A stretch of 64,000 nt of DNA, taken from NCBI GenBank assembly GCA_020636355.1, contig JACJYB010000002.1, positions 682,001 through 746,000 on the forward strand, given 5' to 3'. This document shows positions 40,001-50,300 of this stretch, one piece after another. A model generated the notes under the pieces. That model made no database searches. It saw only the letters and a list, made by a program, of their open reading frames with translations, and was not told where the DNA came from. A program made the position numbers and the translations under genes. Numbering within the stretch: position 1 is the stretch's first letter; every line of letters begins with the position of its first letter. This DNA comes from Lewinellaceae bacterium. GTDB taxonomy: Bacteria > Bacteroidota > Bacteroidia > Chitinophagales > Saprospiraceae.

Positions 40001-40231
40001 ATAGAAGGTATAGGGGTCCTGTACCACCCCGCACACTGCTACGGCACGCCCACCACGGAAAGGCCCGATATTGCGGAAGGTCATGCCTGAATATTCTTTG
40101 GCGTCGACCATCTTCACCGGCGCTTCGGGTGCAGGGGCAGGTTCCTGTTTTTTACTTTTTCGCTGTGCCCAGTCCGGGGTCACAGCTAAGATCATGACCA
40201 GGGCAGTCAGGAGAATCATCCGTTCTTTCAT
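37100..40231 (-). CDS. Secreted BNR/sortilin-type beta-propeller protein
   Basis: 1043 residues with a signal peptide (MILLTALVMILAVTPDWA). The body is made of BNR/Asp-box repeats of the form S-x-D-x-G-x-T-W, such as YISTDGGATWSNKG, WKTTDGGDTWTKL, YRSDDAGNSWTRI and HMTRDGGQNWADV. This is the Vps10/sortilin-like propeller often annotated as glycosyl hydrolase. The C-terminal 250 residues hold an Ig-like strand region (LVTPGKYTVRVVVGKDSI) and helical segments rich in K/E/Q (QEKRKLLDQLDAAARSLNEE). No active-site acids of sialidases can be assigned, so binding or structural function is as likely as hydrolysis. No type IX domain is seen. It stands alone. Confidence 0.87.
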   Translation of the reverse strand: MKERMILLTALVMILAVTPDWAQRKSKKQEPAPAPEAPVKMVDAKEYSGMTFRNIGPFRGGRAVAVCGVVQDPYTFYFGSTGGGVWKTENGGETWKNITDGYLKTGSIGAIDVSRSDPNVVVVGTGEGPVRGVMTSHGDGVYISTDGGATWSNKGLDRVRQIPKVRIHPQDPNIIYVAAQGSPYAPTPDRGVYRTLDGGKNWEKVLFVNDSAGVCDLSMDMTNPRVLYAAFWHHQRLPWKMVSGGQYSSIWKTTDGGDTWTKLTKGLPKSIMGKIGVSVSAADPQRVYAVIESEEGGLYRSDDAGNSWTRINKDRILQARSWYYMHVFADPHDANRVVVLNAPYLLSEDGGKTFRTVPTPHGDNHDLWVHPLDPNIQINSNDGGANISYNRGLTWSTQANQPTAQFYRINADNRFPYYVYGGQQDNTSVCIPSRSDRPGIANSEFYPVGGCESAYCAFDPDNPRFVYAGCYQGIISETDTELKISKDIMAYPYLGLGSKPSDVKYRFNWNAPILVSQHDPKVIYHGGNQVLKSSDRGTTWSEISPDLTRNDPNKLDFGGGPITNEGAGGEVYQAVYYLAESPFDANELWAGSDDGLVHMTRDGGQNWADVTPPGLMEGQINSLEVSPNTPGKVYVIYNRYKFNDFKPHIYITTDFGKTWTDHVQGIAPEAHVRVVREDPVRKDLLFAGTETGLYISINGGMQWDSFQLNLPVVPITDLMIHHGDLLVATQGRAFWIMDDLTPLREMQPKTAGQVALLAPRDPILFGGPRRESLTMGTNPDYGLALYYQVNEKLDSSDIKIRILDDHGKILNGQPLGANKKELDKMPGLHKYVWDMHVQDKPEVKGVLTLGGRGGHLVTPGKYTVRVVVGKDSIDQTFMVDADPRLDITDPAAYQEKRKLLDQLDAAARSLNEEVNTLTAIKQQLEDFVKRPGLDTSLKRACTEVVKSIEKVDKTLVQRKQQTFQDVINFPNQLDAELKHIEGLLEDGYLPVTNGQKMRVHDVMDKWEKSEVKINELYKKVGDLNQMIQEAAVPVIQVDRKAKT

Positions 40232-40555
40232 CGACTTGTTTATTTAGGCCAATGAAGGTAAGGAATGAGAGGGGGATTAGGAAGGGATTTGAACAATTGG
40301 CGATTCCTGGCAAATGAACTGATTTTGTTTGTTCCTGCTGATTTAGATTGACTTGCAATTTGTCACACAGTGAATAGAATGTGTAGTGACCCAAAGAATA
40401 TATTAACCTTTTCTATCTATATGGATTTTAATCTCTGTAAAAAAATAATATTTTCGCAACCGTGATTTGGATAGGATTGGCAACCCTCCTCAAGGGTTAA
40501 CTACCCCTTTTATTTCATTGCGTTTAAACAAGTTTTTTTTACAAATAATGTACAC
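40232..40555. other. 324-base divergent intergenic region
   Basis: This region lies between the BNR gene and the LamG gene, which point apart. No open frame or RNA gene is convincing. The only local structure is a small hairpin AACCCT/AGGGTT (40482-40498, five-base loop) in the leader of the LamG gene. An AT-rich stretch with T-runs follows close to the start. Promoters for both genes must lie here, but I found no clear TTTG/TAnnTTTG pair. Confidence 0.4.
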
Positions 40556-43500
40556 ATGAATCGGATACTTATTGTTGTATTCCAGTTGATACCTATTTTG
40601 ACTGGTGTTGATAATCTCGAAGCTCGCTTAAATCTAGAAGGTACGGATGTAGCGGGTAGAACAACAAGTCCTCCAACGTACATGATACCAAATGACGCCG
40701 GTTCGCGCACCCTGATCGATACGGTGGACTGTGCCTGGCCGGTCATGTCAAACTGCCCTGCCGACCTAACGGTTACGTTAAATGCGGCAAATGAGGCAAA
40801 TATTTACATGACGGAACCTAACTGGACGTCATCATGTCCCAAATCTCAATCTGAGACCGTGGAATACTTAGGTGGTTGTACCAACCCACAAGGTCAGACG
40901 TTTCAAAATTTCAATTCCATAGACCAGGGCGTCACCTACCTCTATGAAATCAGGGGGGCCGGTACGGTCGTCTTTACCTGGGGGATTACCGACGAAAATG
41001 ATCGATCTGCCGAATGTAAAGCAACCGTAACGGTCCTGGACTGCTCCAATGATACCGAACCACCAGTAGCCAAAGCCAAGGATGTCACCGTGCAATTAGA
41101 TGCCAATGGTGCCGCTTCCTTTACCGCAGGGGAGATAGACAATGGCAGCACCGACAACTGTGAGATTGCATCCATCAACGTATCCGCGACGAGTTTTGAT
41201 TGCAGTAATCTGGATTATGGATTAACCTTTAATGGAGCCAATGATGTTGATTGTGGAAACGCTTTCGGCAATTTCGGAACCGGTGACTTCAGCATTGAGA
41301 CCTGGTTTAAAACATCCGGAACGAATATGACACTTATCAGCAAACGAGAAGTTTGTGATGTGGGCTCCTATTGGAACCTATCGTTGGATGATAATGGTGA
41401 GTTATACCTTGAAATTAACGGTGCAGGATTTTATTCAGATATCGCCGTTAATACAAATCAGTGGACCCACGTTGCGTTCGTTCGGGAAGGATTAAACATC
41501 TATGTATACATCAATGGTGAATTCATTAGCGCTTGGACTACCGGCGATATTTATTCCATAAGCAATCCTGCATCCGTATTTTTAGGCAAGTCCCCATGCA
41601 ATAGATTCACTGGCATGTTGGATGAAGTACGGTTTTGGAGTGTAGCCAGACAAGCCGCTGATATCAAGTCGTGGTTTGATAAAAAATTAACCGGTAGTGA
41701 AAGTGGATTGGCAGCCTATTACGATTTTGAAGATGGACCCGGAAGCGCCACCATCCAGGATAAATCCACCAACCATTACGAAGGCACCTTATCCGGATTT
41801 GACGTTGACGCAGCATTTTCCTCTCCTGGTAAGGTCAGTCCCAATGAAGTCATGCTTACGGTAACTGACGCGGCAGGAAACAGCAGCACGGCCACGGCAA
41901 CCGTGACGGTATTGGATACGATGGCTCCAATTGCAAAAGCAAAGGATATAACGGTGTATCTGGACCCAAATGGTGTAACAACGGTTGCAGCATCTGCTGT
42001 GGATGATGGCAGTACCGACAACTGTGGAGTTAAGTCAACAACTGTTTCTACCATGAATTTTGATTGCAGTAATCTGGACTATGGTTTAACCTTTGACGGT
42101 ATCAACGATCGTATCGATTGCGGAACTGATTTTGGTAATTTCGATACAGGTGACTTTACCATCGAGACCTGGTTCAAAACATCGGAAACTGATTTGACGC
42201 TCCTCAGCAAACGTGATGTATGCAATGTGGGATCTTTTTGGACGCTATCGACAAAAAAAACCGGAGAGATCTACCTCGAAATTAATGGTACTCAATCACT
42301 TACTTCAAAAAATGCAGTCAATACCAATCAGTGGACTCATGTGGCGGCTGTACGGGAAGGATTATTGCTCTCCTTGTATATCAATGGAGAATTGGATAGC
42401 ACCATGACTACTGCCTCGGTACTATCCATCAATAATCCGATATCTGTATTCTTAGGGCAGTCTGCATGCACCAATTATCAAGGTACACTCGATGAGGTAC
42501 GCATTTGGAAGGTAGCACGACAAGCTGCGGATATCAAGTCGTGGTTTGACAAAAAATTATCCGGTAATGAAAATGGTTTGGAAGCTTACTACGATTTTGA
42601 AGATGGGCCAGAAAGTACCGCTATCTTGGACAAATCCGCAAACCATCATGATGGCACACTGATTGGCTTTGACAATACCTTTGCATTTACCTCTCCAGGT
42701 AAAGTTAGTTTCAATTCGATTCTCCTTACGGTAACCGATGCTTCTGGAAATAGCAGCTCAGCCACGGCCTCCATAGCCGTTGTGGACACGCTAGCCCCGG
42801 TAGCCAAAGCCAGGGATATCACCGTACAATTAGACACAAATGGTATGGCATCCATTACGGCTGCTGATGTAGATGCTGGTAGTACCGACAACTGTTCAGT
42901 TGGAACCAGTGATGTCTCTGCAGTGCGTTTTGGATGCAATAACCTGGATTATGGGTTAACCTTTGACGGTAGTAGTGAATTTGTCGATTGTGGAAATGCC
43001 TTCGGCGATTTCGGAACCGGTGACTTTACCATCGAGACCTGGTTCAAAACATCGGAATCCAATCTGACGCTCCTCAGCAAACGCGATGTTTGCAGTGCGG
43101 GATCTTTCTGGACATTATCGACGAATACCAGTGGTGAAGTTTACATCGAAATTAACGGCATTCAATCACTAACATCAAAAAATCCTGTCAACACTAACGA
43201 GTGGACGCATGTGGCAGCTGTGCGGGAAGGTGAAACCATCTCGTTGTACATCAATGGAGCATTGGATGTCACCAGGACGACCTCGTCGGTGCAATCGATC
43301 AGTAATCCTGCATCCATATTATTAGGGCAGTCTCCATGCAACAATTATCAAGGTTCACTCGATGAAGTGCGCATCTGGAAGGTAGCTCGACAAGCTGCTG
43401 ACATCAAGTCTTGGTTTGGTAAGAAATTAGTAGGTGATGAAAATGGATTGGAAGCTTACTACGACTTTGATGATGCACCGGGAAATACCACCATACTGGA

Positions 43501-45409
43501 CAAATCCACCAATCATCATGATGGCACCTTATCCGGGTTTGACATCGCCACAGCATTTACCTCTCCTGGCAAAATAGCAAACCTCGGATTGGGTACGCAC
43601 TCCATCATGCTTATCGTAACCGATGTGGTAGGAAACAGCAGCAGTGCACCTGTCAACGTTACGGTGATGGATACGATAGCTCCCATTGCAAAAGCCAAGG
43701 ACATCACCGTACAATTGGATGCTAATGGTACCGCAACCATTGAAGCAACTGACGTAGATGACGGCAGTACCGACAACTGTTCGATTAGTAGCGTAGAGGT
43801 ATCTGCAACAAGTTTTGATTGTGGTGATCAGGATTATACCTACTTTGGCATCTATGTGGGGCCTCAAACTGTTACGCTAACGGTAACCGATGCTGCTGGA
43901 AACAGCAGTACTGCCACTGCAACGGTTACCGTCGTGGACACCATTGCCCCGGTTGCAAAAGCCAGGGATATTACCTTATCATTAAATTCCACTGGTATTG
44001 CTGAGGTTGAGGAATTTGATATCGATGATGGCAGTACCGACAACTGTGAAATTGTGTCCAGAAGCGTATCCCCCTCGTATTTTGACTGTATTCTCCAGGG
44101 ATATGGCTTAACATTTGACGGTGTCGATGATGGCGTCGATTGTGGAAATGCTTTTGGAAATTTCGAAACCGGTGACTTCACTATTGAGACCTGGTTCAAA
44201 ACAGCGGAATCTAAATCTTCAACCCTCCTATCCAAACGAGATGTTTGCGATGTGGGATCTTTTTGGTCCCTTTCGATGAATGGAAATGGGCATGTATACA
44301 TCGAAATTAACGGTACCCAATCCCTTTTTTCAAAAAGCGCCGTTAATACCAATCAGTGGACACATGTGGCCGCCGTACGGGAAGGATTAACCCTCTCCTT
44401 ATACATCAATGGGGTGTTAGATGATACGCTTACGACCTCAAGCGTTCTATCCATTAGTAATCCGGGTTCCGTTTTATTAGGTAAATCCGTGTGCAATCAA
44501 TTTGCCGGTGAACTTGATGAAGTTCGCATTTGGAATGTAGCCAGACAAGCTGCTGATATCAAGTCCTGGTATGATGAAAAAGTAGTAGGTGATGAAAATG
44601 GATTGGAAGCTTACTATGACTTTGAAGAAGGGCCAGGTAGTGTCATGGTACAAGACAACTCCAACAACAATAATGATGGCACTTTATTAGGATTTGACAA
44701 TGCCACCGCATTTACCACACCGGGCATAGCAGGGTACCTCGGTTTGGGTGTTCATACCGTTACCCTGGCGGTAACTGATATTGCTGGAAATAGCAGTACG
44801 GCTACGGCATTGGTAACCATCGTGGATGATACAAAACCTACAATAATCAGTGAATGTGCAGCGGATCAATCCTTTACCGGCTCCGACAGCACCTTACAGA
44901 TCTCTATGCAATCGCCGGTATTTTCGGACAACTGCACTATTACCTTATCAAAGCTGACCATAACCTATTTGGATGGTGCTGATGATGGTAATGGAATGAC
45001 ATCGATTACGACAGATTTTATCCAGGGGGAGACCCAAATGTGGCCCATCCGGGGAGCAGGTCAAGTTGTTTTTGAGTTTACAGCTAGCGATGCATCTGGT
45101 CATTCAGAGACATGTACCTCTACGGTTTCTTCCATTGTTTCAGCGGTGGATAATGAAGAGACCAATTATAAGGTTTACGCATCACCTAATCCATTCGTTG
45201 ACCGAACGACCGTTGAGATCCTATCGGAAGTAGCACAACCACTTACCCTGGTGGTGCGAGATGTGACTGGAAAATTTATCCAACAGATAAGATCTGAAAG
45301 GGCTTATCATCACATCATTCCGATTCAAAATATCGATTACCGGGGCGTCCTATTTGTAAGTGTTGAGGGAGATACCTTTGCCAAAACCATCCGGTTGATC
45401 AAATTGTAA
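40556..45409 (+). CDS. Type IX-secreted surface protein with LamG domains nested in Ig-like repeats
   Basis: 1617 residues. The N-terminus (RILIVVFQLIPILTGVDNLEA) is a signal peptide. The core is five Ig-like HYR-type repeats, each opening DTxAPxAKAxDITVxLDxNG and DDGSTDNC. In four of them a LamG/concanavalin-type domain is inserted after the FDC strand (about residues 219-430, 505-720, 795-1010 and 1183-1395). One repeat (about 1035-1130) has no insert and shows the bare form. A further Ig-like unit (about 1425-1520) precedes the C-terminal sorting domain (YASPNPFVDRTTVEIL to FAKTIRLIKL). LamG domains bind glycans or proteins, so adhesion is likely. It is a single gene closed by a strong terminator. 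Confidence 0.9.
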   Translation: MNRILIVVFQLIPILTGVDNLEARLNLEGTDVAGRTTSPPTYMIPNDAGSRTLIDTVDCAWPVMSNCPADLTVTLNAANEANIYMTEPNWTSSCPKSQSETVEYLGGCTNPQGQTFQNFNSIDQGVTYLYEIRGAGTVVFTWGITDENDRSAECKATVTVLDCSNDTEPPVAKAKDVTVQLDANGAASFTAGEIDNGSTDNCEIASINVSATSFDCSNLDYGLTFNGANDVDCGNAFGNFGTGDFSIETWFKTSGTNMTLISKREVCDVGSYWNLSLDDNGELYLEINGAGFYSDIAVNTNQWTHVAFVREGLNIYVYINGEFISAWTTGDIYSISNPASVFLGKSPCNRFTGMLDEVRFWSVARQAADIKSWFDKKLTGSESGLAAYYDFEDGPGSATIQDKSTNHYEGTLSGFDVDAAFSSPGKVSPNEVMLTVTDAAGNSSTATATVTVLDTMAPIAKAKDITVYLDPNGVTTVAASAVDDGSTDNCGVKSTTVSTMNFDCSNLDYGLTFDGINDRIDCGTDFGNFDTGDFTIETWFKTSETDLTLLSKRDVCNVGSFWTLSTKKTGEIYLEINGTQSLTSKNAVNTNQWTHVAAVREGLLLSLYINGELDSTMTTASVLSINNPISVFLGQSACTNYQGTLDEVRIWKVARQAADIKSWFDKKLSGNENGLEAYYDFEDGPESTAILDKSANHHDGTLIGFDNTFAFTSPGKVSFNSILLTVTDASGNSSSATASIAVVDTLAPVAKARDITVQLDTNGMASITAADVDAGSTDNCSVGTSDVSAVRFGCNNLDYGLTFDGSSEFVDCGNAFGDFGTGDFTIETWFKTSESNLTLLSKRDVCSAGSFWTLSTNTSGEVYIEINGIQSLTSKNPVNTNEWTHVAAVREGETISLYINGALDVTRTTSSVQSISNPASILLGQSPCNNYQGSLDEVRIWKVARQAADIKSWFGKKLVGDENGLEAYYDFDDAPGNTTILDKSTNHHDGTLSGFDIATAFTSPGKIANLGLGTHSIMLIVTDVVGNSSSAPVNVTVMDTIAPIAKAKDITVQLDANGTATIEATDVDDGSTDNCSISSVEVSATSFDCGDQDYTYFGIYVGPQTVTLTVTDAAGNSSTATATVTVVDTIAPVAKARDITLSLNSTGIAEVEEFDIDDGSTDNCEIVSRSVSPSYFDCILQGYGLTFDGVDDGVDCGNAFGNFETGDFTIETWFKTAESKSSTLLSKRDVCDVGSFWSLSMNGNGHVYIEINGTQSLFSKSAVNTNQWTHVAAVREGLTLSLYINGVLDDTLTTSSVLSISNPGSVLLGKSVCNQFAGELDEVRIWNVARQAADIKSWYDEKVVGDENGLEAYYDFEEGPGSVMVQDNSNNNNDGTLLGFDNATAFTTPGIAGYLGLGVHTVTLAVTDIAGNSSTATALVTIVDDTKPTIISECAADQSFTGSDSTLQISMQSPVFSDNCTITLSKLTITYLDGADDGNGMTSITTDFIQGETQMWPIRGAGQVVFEFTASDASGHSETCTSTVSSIVSAVDNEETNYKVYASPNPFVDRTTVEILSEVAQPLTLVVRDVTGKFIQQIRSERAYHHIIPIQNIDYRGVLFVSVEGDTFAKTIRLIKL
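41040..44830 (+). repeat. Long internal repeats of the LamG/HYR gene
   Basis: Units of about 870-1150 bases repeat inside the gene. The LamG parts lie near 41209-41838, 42070-42705, 42940-43575 and 44095-44730, with nearly identical stretches (for example CGACAAGCTGCTGA-type segments encoding RQAADIKSWF). High identity at DNA level suggests recent duplication and possible slippage or assembly difficulty. Confidence 0.8.
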
Positions 45410-45436
45410 TCTAATTGTGATTAAATAAATAACTCA

Positions 45437-45472
45437 GGGGCTGCTTGTTCTACCAGGCAGCCCCTTTTTTTT
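45437..45472 (+). terminator. Intrinsic terminator of the LamG surface protein gene
   Basis: GGGGCTGC (45437-45444) and GCAGCCCC (45457-45464) form an eight-base GC-rich stem, extendable inward by three further pairs, and are followed by eight T residues. It lies 27 bases after the stop codon. Confidence 0.9.
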
Positions 45473-45517
45473 ATTTCTCCCTGCAAGGGCAGCTATTCAC
45501 TTTTCAGGTATCCTACA

Positions 45518-46320
45518 CTATCTTCCCAAAAACCTCCTCAGCCCTTCAAGATCATCTGTATTGATGAGATCGACGCCCAGGCGCTGCATGGTGGACCAGG
45601 ATAATTCGGTGTCGGGGATGGCCCATAAGCGCAGCTTCTTGCCTTGCGTATGACAGGCTTTTGCCAGCTGCTGGATGGACTTACGCATGGTGCGGGGCAT
45701 CAGGGACCGCCCATCCCAGGATCCAATGGTGGCTAATGAGGTGCTGATAACCGGCATGCGGGCGGTCGCTATCTTGCGTACCAGGTCATCCGGCCGGCCG
45801 TCGAGGGAAACGAGGATCTCTGGATCCCGCAGGATCTGATCGATGGGTCGGTTCCCGGAAATAAAAATGGTCACCGGTCCGGGGTTATTGGCCGTATGCA
45901 GCATCTCCCGATAAGGTTCCAGTGTCTTTATCAGTGCCACATACGTCTCGTCGGCACCGGATTTAAAATCGATCATCAAGAAAAAGACACCATCGTAGCC
46001 GGATAGACCTTTCCTCCACGGTCTTGGATGCGTTGTTGCAATGGTTTCAGGTAAAGCTCCTCCAACGTGGGCAGGAGTTGTCTGGCCTCTTCGCCGTGAG
46101 GCAAATTGTGGGCAACCACCAGCTTACCATTCCACCAATAAACGTCTGCTTCCACACTGGTGAAGCCCTGATCCAATGCATCCAACAACGGCCGGGTATG
46201 CTCGTAGTCGTTGTGTGCATGGGCATTGGGCAGAGGGTCAACCTGAGCCATCAGGCTTGAAGCCGAAATGACTGATACCAATACCATGTTCAGGGTCGTG
46301 TTTTGACTGCAGTAGTTCAT
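45518..46320 (-). pseudogene. GDPD/PI-PLC-like phosphodiesterase broken by a frameshift
   Basis: Two overlapping frames together make one protein of about 265 residues. The first (from 46320) has a signal segment, then NAHAHNDYEHTRPLLDALDQG, SVEADVYWW and KLVVAHN, the catalytic histidine and acidic pattern of glycerophosphodiesterase-like enzymes. It runs out of frame at about 45990-46010. The second frame continues YDGVFFLMIDFKSGADETY through LINTDDLEGLRRFLGR. Reading the neighbouring frame across the junction restores the expected order. A one-base error or real mutation explains it. The intact enzyme would be periplasmic. Confidence 0.8.
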
Positions 46321-46450
46321 ACGTGGAATGTACGATTATTCATAGTATCCAATCATTAAGCTTTCGGTTTCGGTGGATGAATATCTGATGGGTGACGTCT
46401 CAATTCCTGATTAGTTATAACTTTTAAGGATTCACCTGGTCCTGCTTGCT

Positions 46451-46485
46451 TACTGAATACTGATTACTGGCTACTGACTACTCTT
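46451..46485. repeat. Tandem heptamer TACTGNN, five copies
   Basis: TACTGAA, TACTGAT, TACTGGC, TACTGAC and TACTCTT follow each other without gaps, overlapping the 3' end of the broken nitrilase-family gene. The remaining 130 bases up to the phosphodiesterase gene hold no gene. Confidence 0.6.
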
Positions 46486-47375
46486 TAACCCTGTACTCAA
46501 AAACATCCGGCCTGTGGTAGTGCCCTGCCGCGTCAAAGTCCATCCGGGACCTGGTTATCAGGCCCTGATCCACATCAACCAGAAGCAATCCCTCCTGATC
46601 CCAGAGCGGCCCGGCGATAAGCTGTCCCATCGGGTCCATCACACAACTGCCCCCACGCGACATGATATCCGGCCACCCTGCCAACTCCTCAATGCCTGGG
46701 AGATCAGATGGATAGTCGGATTTACGCACAAACTGATTTACGCCAAAGACATAACAACGGCCTTCAGCGGCAATGTGGTGCAGCGTATGAAACCAGGTAT
46801 CCCGTTGATCGGCTGTTGGCGCCACATAAAGCGTAACCTGCTGTTCGTACATGGCCATCCTCGCCAGAGGCATCCGATTTTCCCAACAGATCAAACCACC
46901 CAACTGTCCATATGGGGTGGCAAAGGACACCAGGTCTTGCGCACCACCTCGCCCCAGATGATCCGCTCGGCTGCTGTAGGCTTAAGCTTACGGTGTTTTC
47001 CCAGGTAGTGCCCTTCCTGATCGATGTAAACCAGCGTACAATAGAGGCTCCCTCCGTTCTCTCCACCACACCTATAGCGAGTACGAGGTTCAGTTCTTTG
47101 CACCATTTCTGCAACAACTCCAATTCTGGCCCAGGAACGTCTACACTCTCCTCCCAATAACGTTGCCAAAGCGCTCTCCCGGCAGGCTTCCGGTCCCCTA
47201 CCGGCGACTGGAAGGTAAACCCCGCGGATAAGCTGAAATAAATGCTTCCGGAAAGACTGCTACATCTGCACCCTCTTTTACTCTGGACTAACCAATGCCG
47301 GACGATCTCGAGCGTGCCTTTTTTGTCGAATAAGGCCGGAGATGCCTGTACCAATGATATTCTTCCGTTTTTCAT
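46478..47375 (-). pseudogene. Carbon-nitrogen hydrolase (nitrilase family) with at least four frameshifts
   Basis: A nitrilase-superfamily enzyme (about 300 residues) can be read only by switching frames. It begins KNGRISLVQASPALFDKKG. It shifts at about 47268-47278 into GADVAVFPEAFISAYPRG (catalytic Glu), and back at about 47202-47222 into GDRKPAGRALWQRYW. It shifts again at about 47049-47062 into LYCTLVYIDQEGHYLGKHRKLKPT (catalytic Lys), and at about 46940-46956 into QDLVSFATPYGQLGGLICWENRMPL (catalytic Cys) to the end. All three catalytic residues survive, so the breakage is recent or is sequencing error. It follows the DUF1080 gene on the same strand. Confidence 0.85.
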
Positions 47376-47390
47376 CTGATGAGTCCGCAA

Positions 47391-50300
47391 TTAAAGTCTC
47401 AGGATCCGCACATTTTTGAATTTCAACGGACTTCCGTGCCCAAGAAATCCAATGTGTCCGGAATGACGCTGCAGGCCTGGGTGCTCTTTATGATCCATGG
47501 TCCCATGCTCGGTCCATTCTTTCAGATTACCTTCCGTGATCACTTCGCCATTTAAGGTCACCTGAACGTGATCGCCATCCACGCGGATTTCCTCTTCATT
47601 CCACTGACCAATTACTTTAAGATATCCTTGTCTCGCTGGAATAACCCCATAGACGCTACCATGATATTGGTAAGGTTGGAGTTTATCGTATATGGTGTCC
47701 GTATTATCGAGGACCTGAATTTCTTTGCCTACATAGGCAGCATCCCCCGTCAATGGCGTATGGATGCCAATCCCATTATTGGCTCCTGGTGTAAGTTGAA
47801 ATTCAAAGCGCAACGAAAAGTTACTGAAGGTGTCCACCGTGTACAGATTACCTTCCCCACCACGGGAAGGATCCACGTCGATAACACCATCGCGAACTTG
47901 ATAATCCGTGGTGTTTCCGATCCAATTATCCAGATTCATACCATTGAACAATGCCTGATAACCATGGTCAATTTCCTCCTGGGTGAGCGTGTAGGAAACC
48001 GGATCAATTTCACGGATCAGCAGGTCCCTGAATGCGAGATCGGTACCATGCGCCTGCAATTCAATGGGTCCCTCGGACAACACAGGTAAATTCCGGTCCC
48101 AATAGTTTTCCAGTTGGACATCGTTTACCACCATTACATCGTTCAGGTATACCGTGACCCGGTCACCGAGCATACGTACAAAAAAATGATTCCAGGAGCC
48201 TACGGGACGGTCTGCTACAGTCAAAGGGGTCGAGAATCCTCTCTGGTTGTTGTACAAACCTCCGGATCCGACCTGGGCTCCCACATCTACCCGGCTGGTA
48301 TCCCAGATCTGGACCTGAGGATAACCCCGTAGATAAATCCCACTATCACCATCCTTCGTGATCTTCCAGTCTACATGTAACTCAAAATCCTTGTACCATT
48401 TTTTTGTTACCAGGTTAGCGCCTTCACCGCTAAACACGATCATCCCATCTTTCGCCTTCCAATGCTGCTGCATCTTCTGGTCTGCCTCCTCCTGACGTAT
48501 TTTTTTCTCCGCAACACTGAGTTTTTTGAGTGTATAGGGATCTGCAAACCAACCTTGCCATCCAGTCAGATCGATTCCATTAAAAAGCTCCTGGAAAGCA
48601 TCTCCTTGGGGCATTTCATTCAGATACGTTTCGATGGCGGAGGATTCCTGGTGATCCATTTGTTCAGCCTCCGGAAGAAGCTGTTGAAGGGTTTGCTTAA
48701 CAAGTTGACCACTGAGACCTTCATGATCCTGGGCGGGCAAGCATACACCAGCCACTGCCCGGATATAGGCCAATGATTTAAGGTTATCTTCAGTAAAGTA
48801 GTCCGTTAACGTTTTGAAGGTGCTCCATCCGGGCAGATTACCCAGTTGTTGGAATACTACATCCCGCTCATGTTGGGAGTGGGAGGCCTCCAGCCAATCC
48901 ACCAGCCATAACCGCTGGGATTCAGCGCCGGAAATAATCCTCCTCACTTGGGGAACCGCTTCATCCATGACCATCGTACGCATGGTTTCGTGGTGCACGG
49001 CAATCCACAATAATACACGCAAGGCTTCCTCCTCTCGTTGCTCAAGCAGCATTTTAACCAACGGCCTGGTTGTCAGCGCCGGATTCTGCTCAAGATGATC
49101 AATAACCTTTTGGGCATAGGCCTCCTCACTATGTTGTATCAACAATGCAATCACCACATTTGCATCCAGGTTCTCTTTAATCCATTTCCAATTATTTTCT
49201 TTCTCCTCGGTAGAATGCAACGTGTTCAGCAAACTCGCTGCTACCTCAGACTGTATGTTATCTGGCGCTTCACGGATCAGTGCATGCATTAAAGCATCGT
49301 GTTGTGGTTCTGCGATAACAGCGAGTGTGCGCCAGGCTTGACGCGCGACCGCCGTATCATTCTGTTGGGTTTGGTAATAGACCTGGGAGAAACATGCACC
49401 GGCTTGACGATCTGAGATCAAATCAAGAAGTTTGATTCGAAAATGCGGGGTTAAGAAGGCAATCCGGTCTGCCAGGGACTTCATATTACCTCCATCGGTA
49501 TATTCACGGATCAATGGCCATGCAACCTCTTGCCGCAGAGAATCCCGGGTATGGAAGAACCAGTCGGTTAGGTAAGGCATTGATTCCGCACCTGCCACCC
49601 GGGACCAGGCCAGCAAAGCATCTATCCGGACATCCGGGTCCTCCTTCCCGGTCAGACTTTTTAAAAACCGGGCATTGGAAAATCCTCCCCTACCGGCTAA
49701 AATTCGGATCCAGCCACGCTGTTTTTTGGAGTCGGAAGAATCCGAAATAAACTTGTGTTGGATGGCATCATCCAGGGACTTCATCGCTGATCTGGTAAGA
49801 TCACCCTCAATCGTCGCACCGCATGGCCCTTCCAGGACCCATTGGCCATATTTGTTAAATGCGTAGAGCGGCCTGGCTAAAAATAATTCATGCATCGCCT
49901 CGCACTTGATTTCGCCGGTTGCATCACCAGCACCAATCAAAGCATTGGCCGTGGATACCGGAAAAAAATGAGCATCAACCCGCTCCAAATAATGCAGCAC
50001 CATACCCGGATAAACTGCAGAGAGCTTACTCATCTCAAGGCTGTCCTTTGGGTTCCCCTGCAGGGCAAGGGTCTTGAGAAACAGCTCCTTTTGCTCCCCT
50101 TCTGCTTTTTGATATTTTTTCCAAAGCAAAGGGTGGAATTGCTCCTGCGCATGGGAAGAGGCCCATATCCAGATGTCCGGATCGCCCGCTTTGAGTCCTT
50201 TTTTTATCAACTTATTCAGCTTCCTGTCCGGATATCCAACCATGGCCAGAATAGCGTCCTGCCGGAGTTCCTGATTACCCAAACTCTGTGCAATAAGCGG

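Noticed and set aside
43864..44352. 162-codon minus-strand frame opposite the LamG gene
   Set aside because: Similar antisense frames recur in each repeat unit, as expected from the repeated DNA and not from a real gene.
41040..44830. Tandem repeats as a possible CRISPR-like array
   Set aside because: The repeats are long coding units in frame with each other and encode LamG/Ig domains; there are no short spacers or cas genes.
46891..47169. 92-codon separate small gene
   Set aside because: Its middle part is the lysine-containing segment of the nitrilase-family protein in another frame, so it is part of the broken gene.
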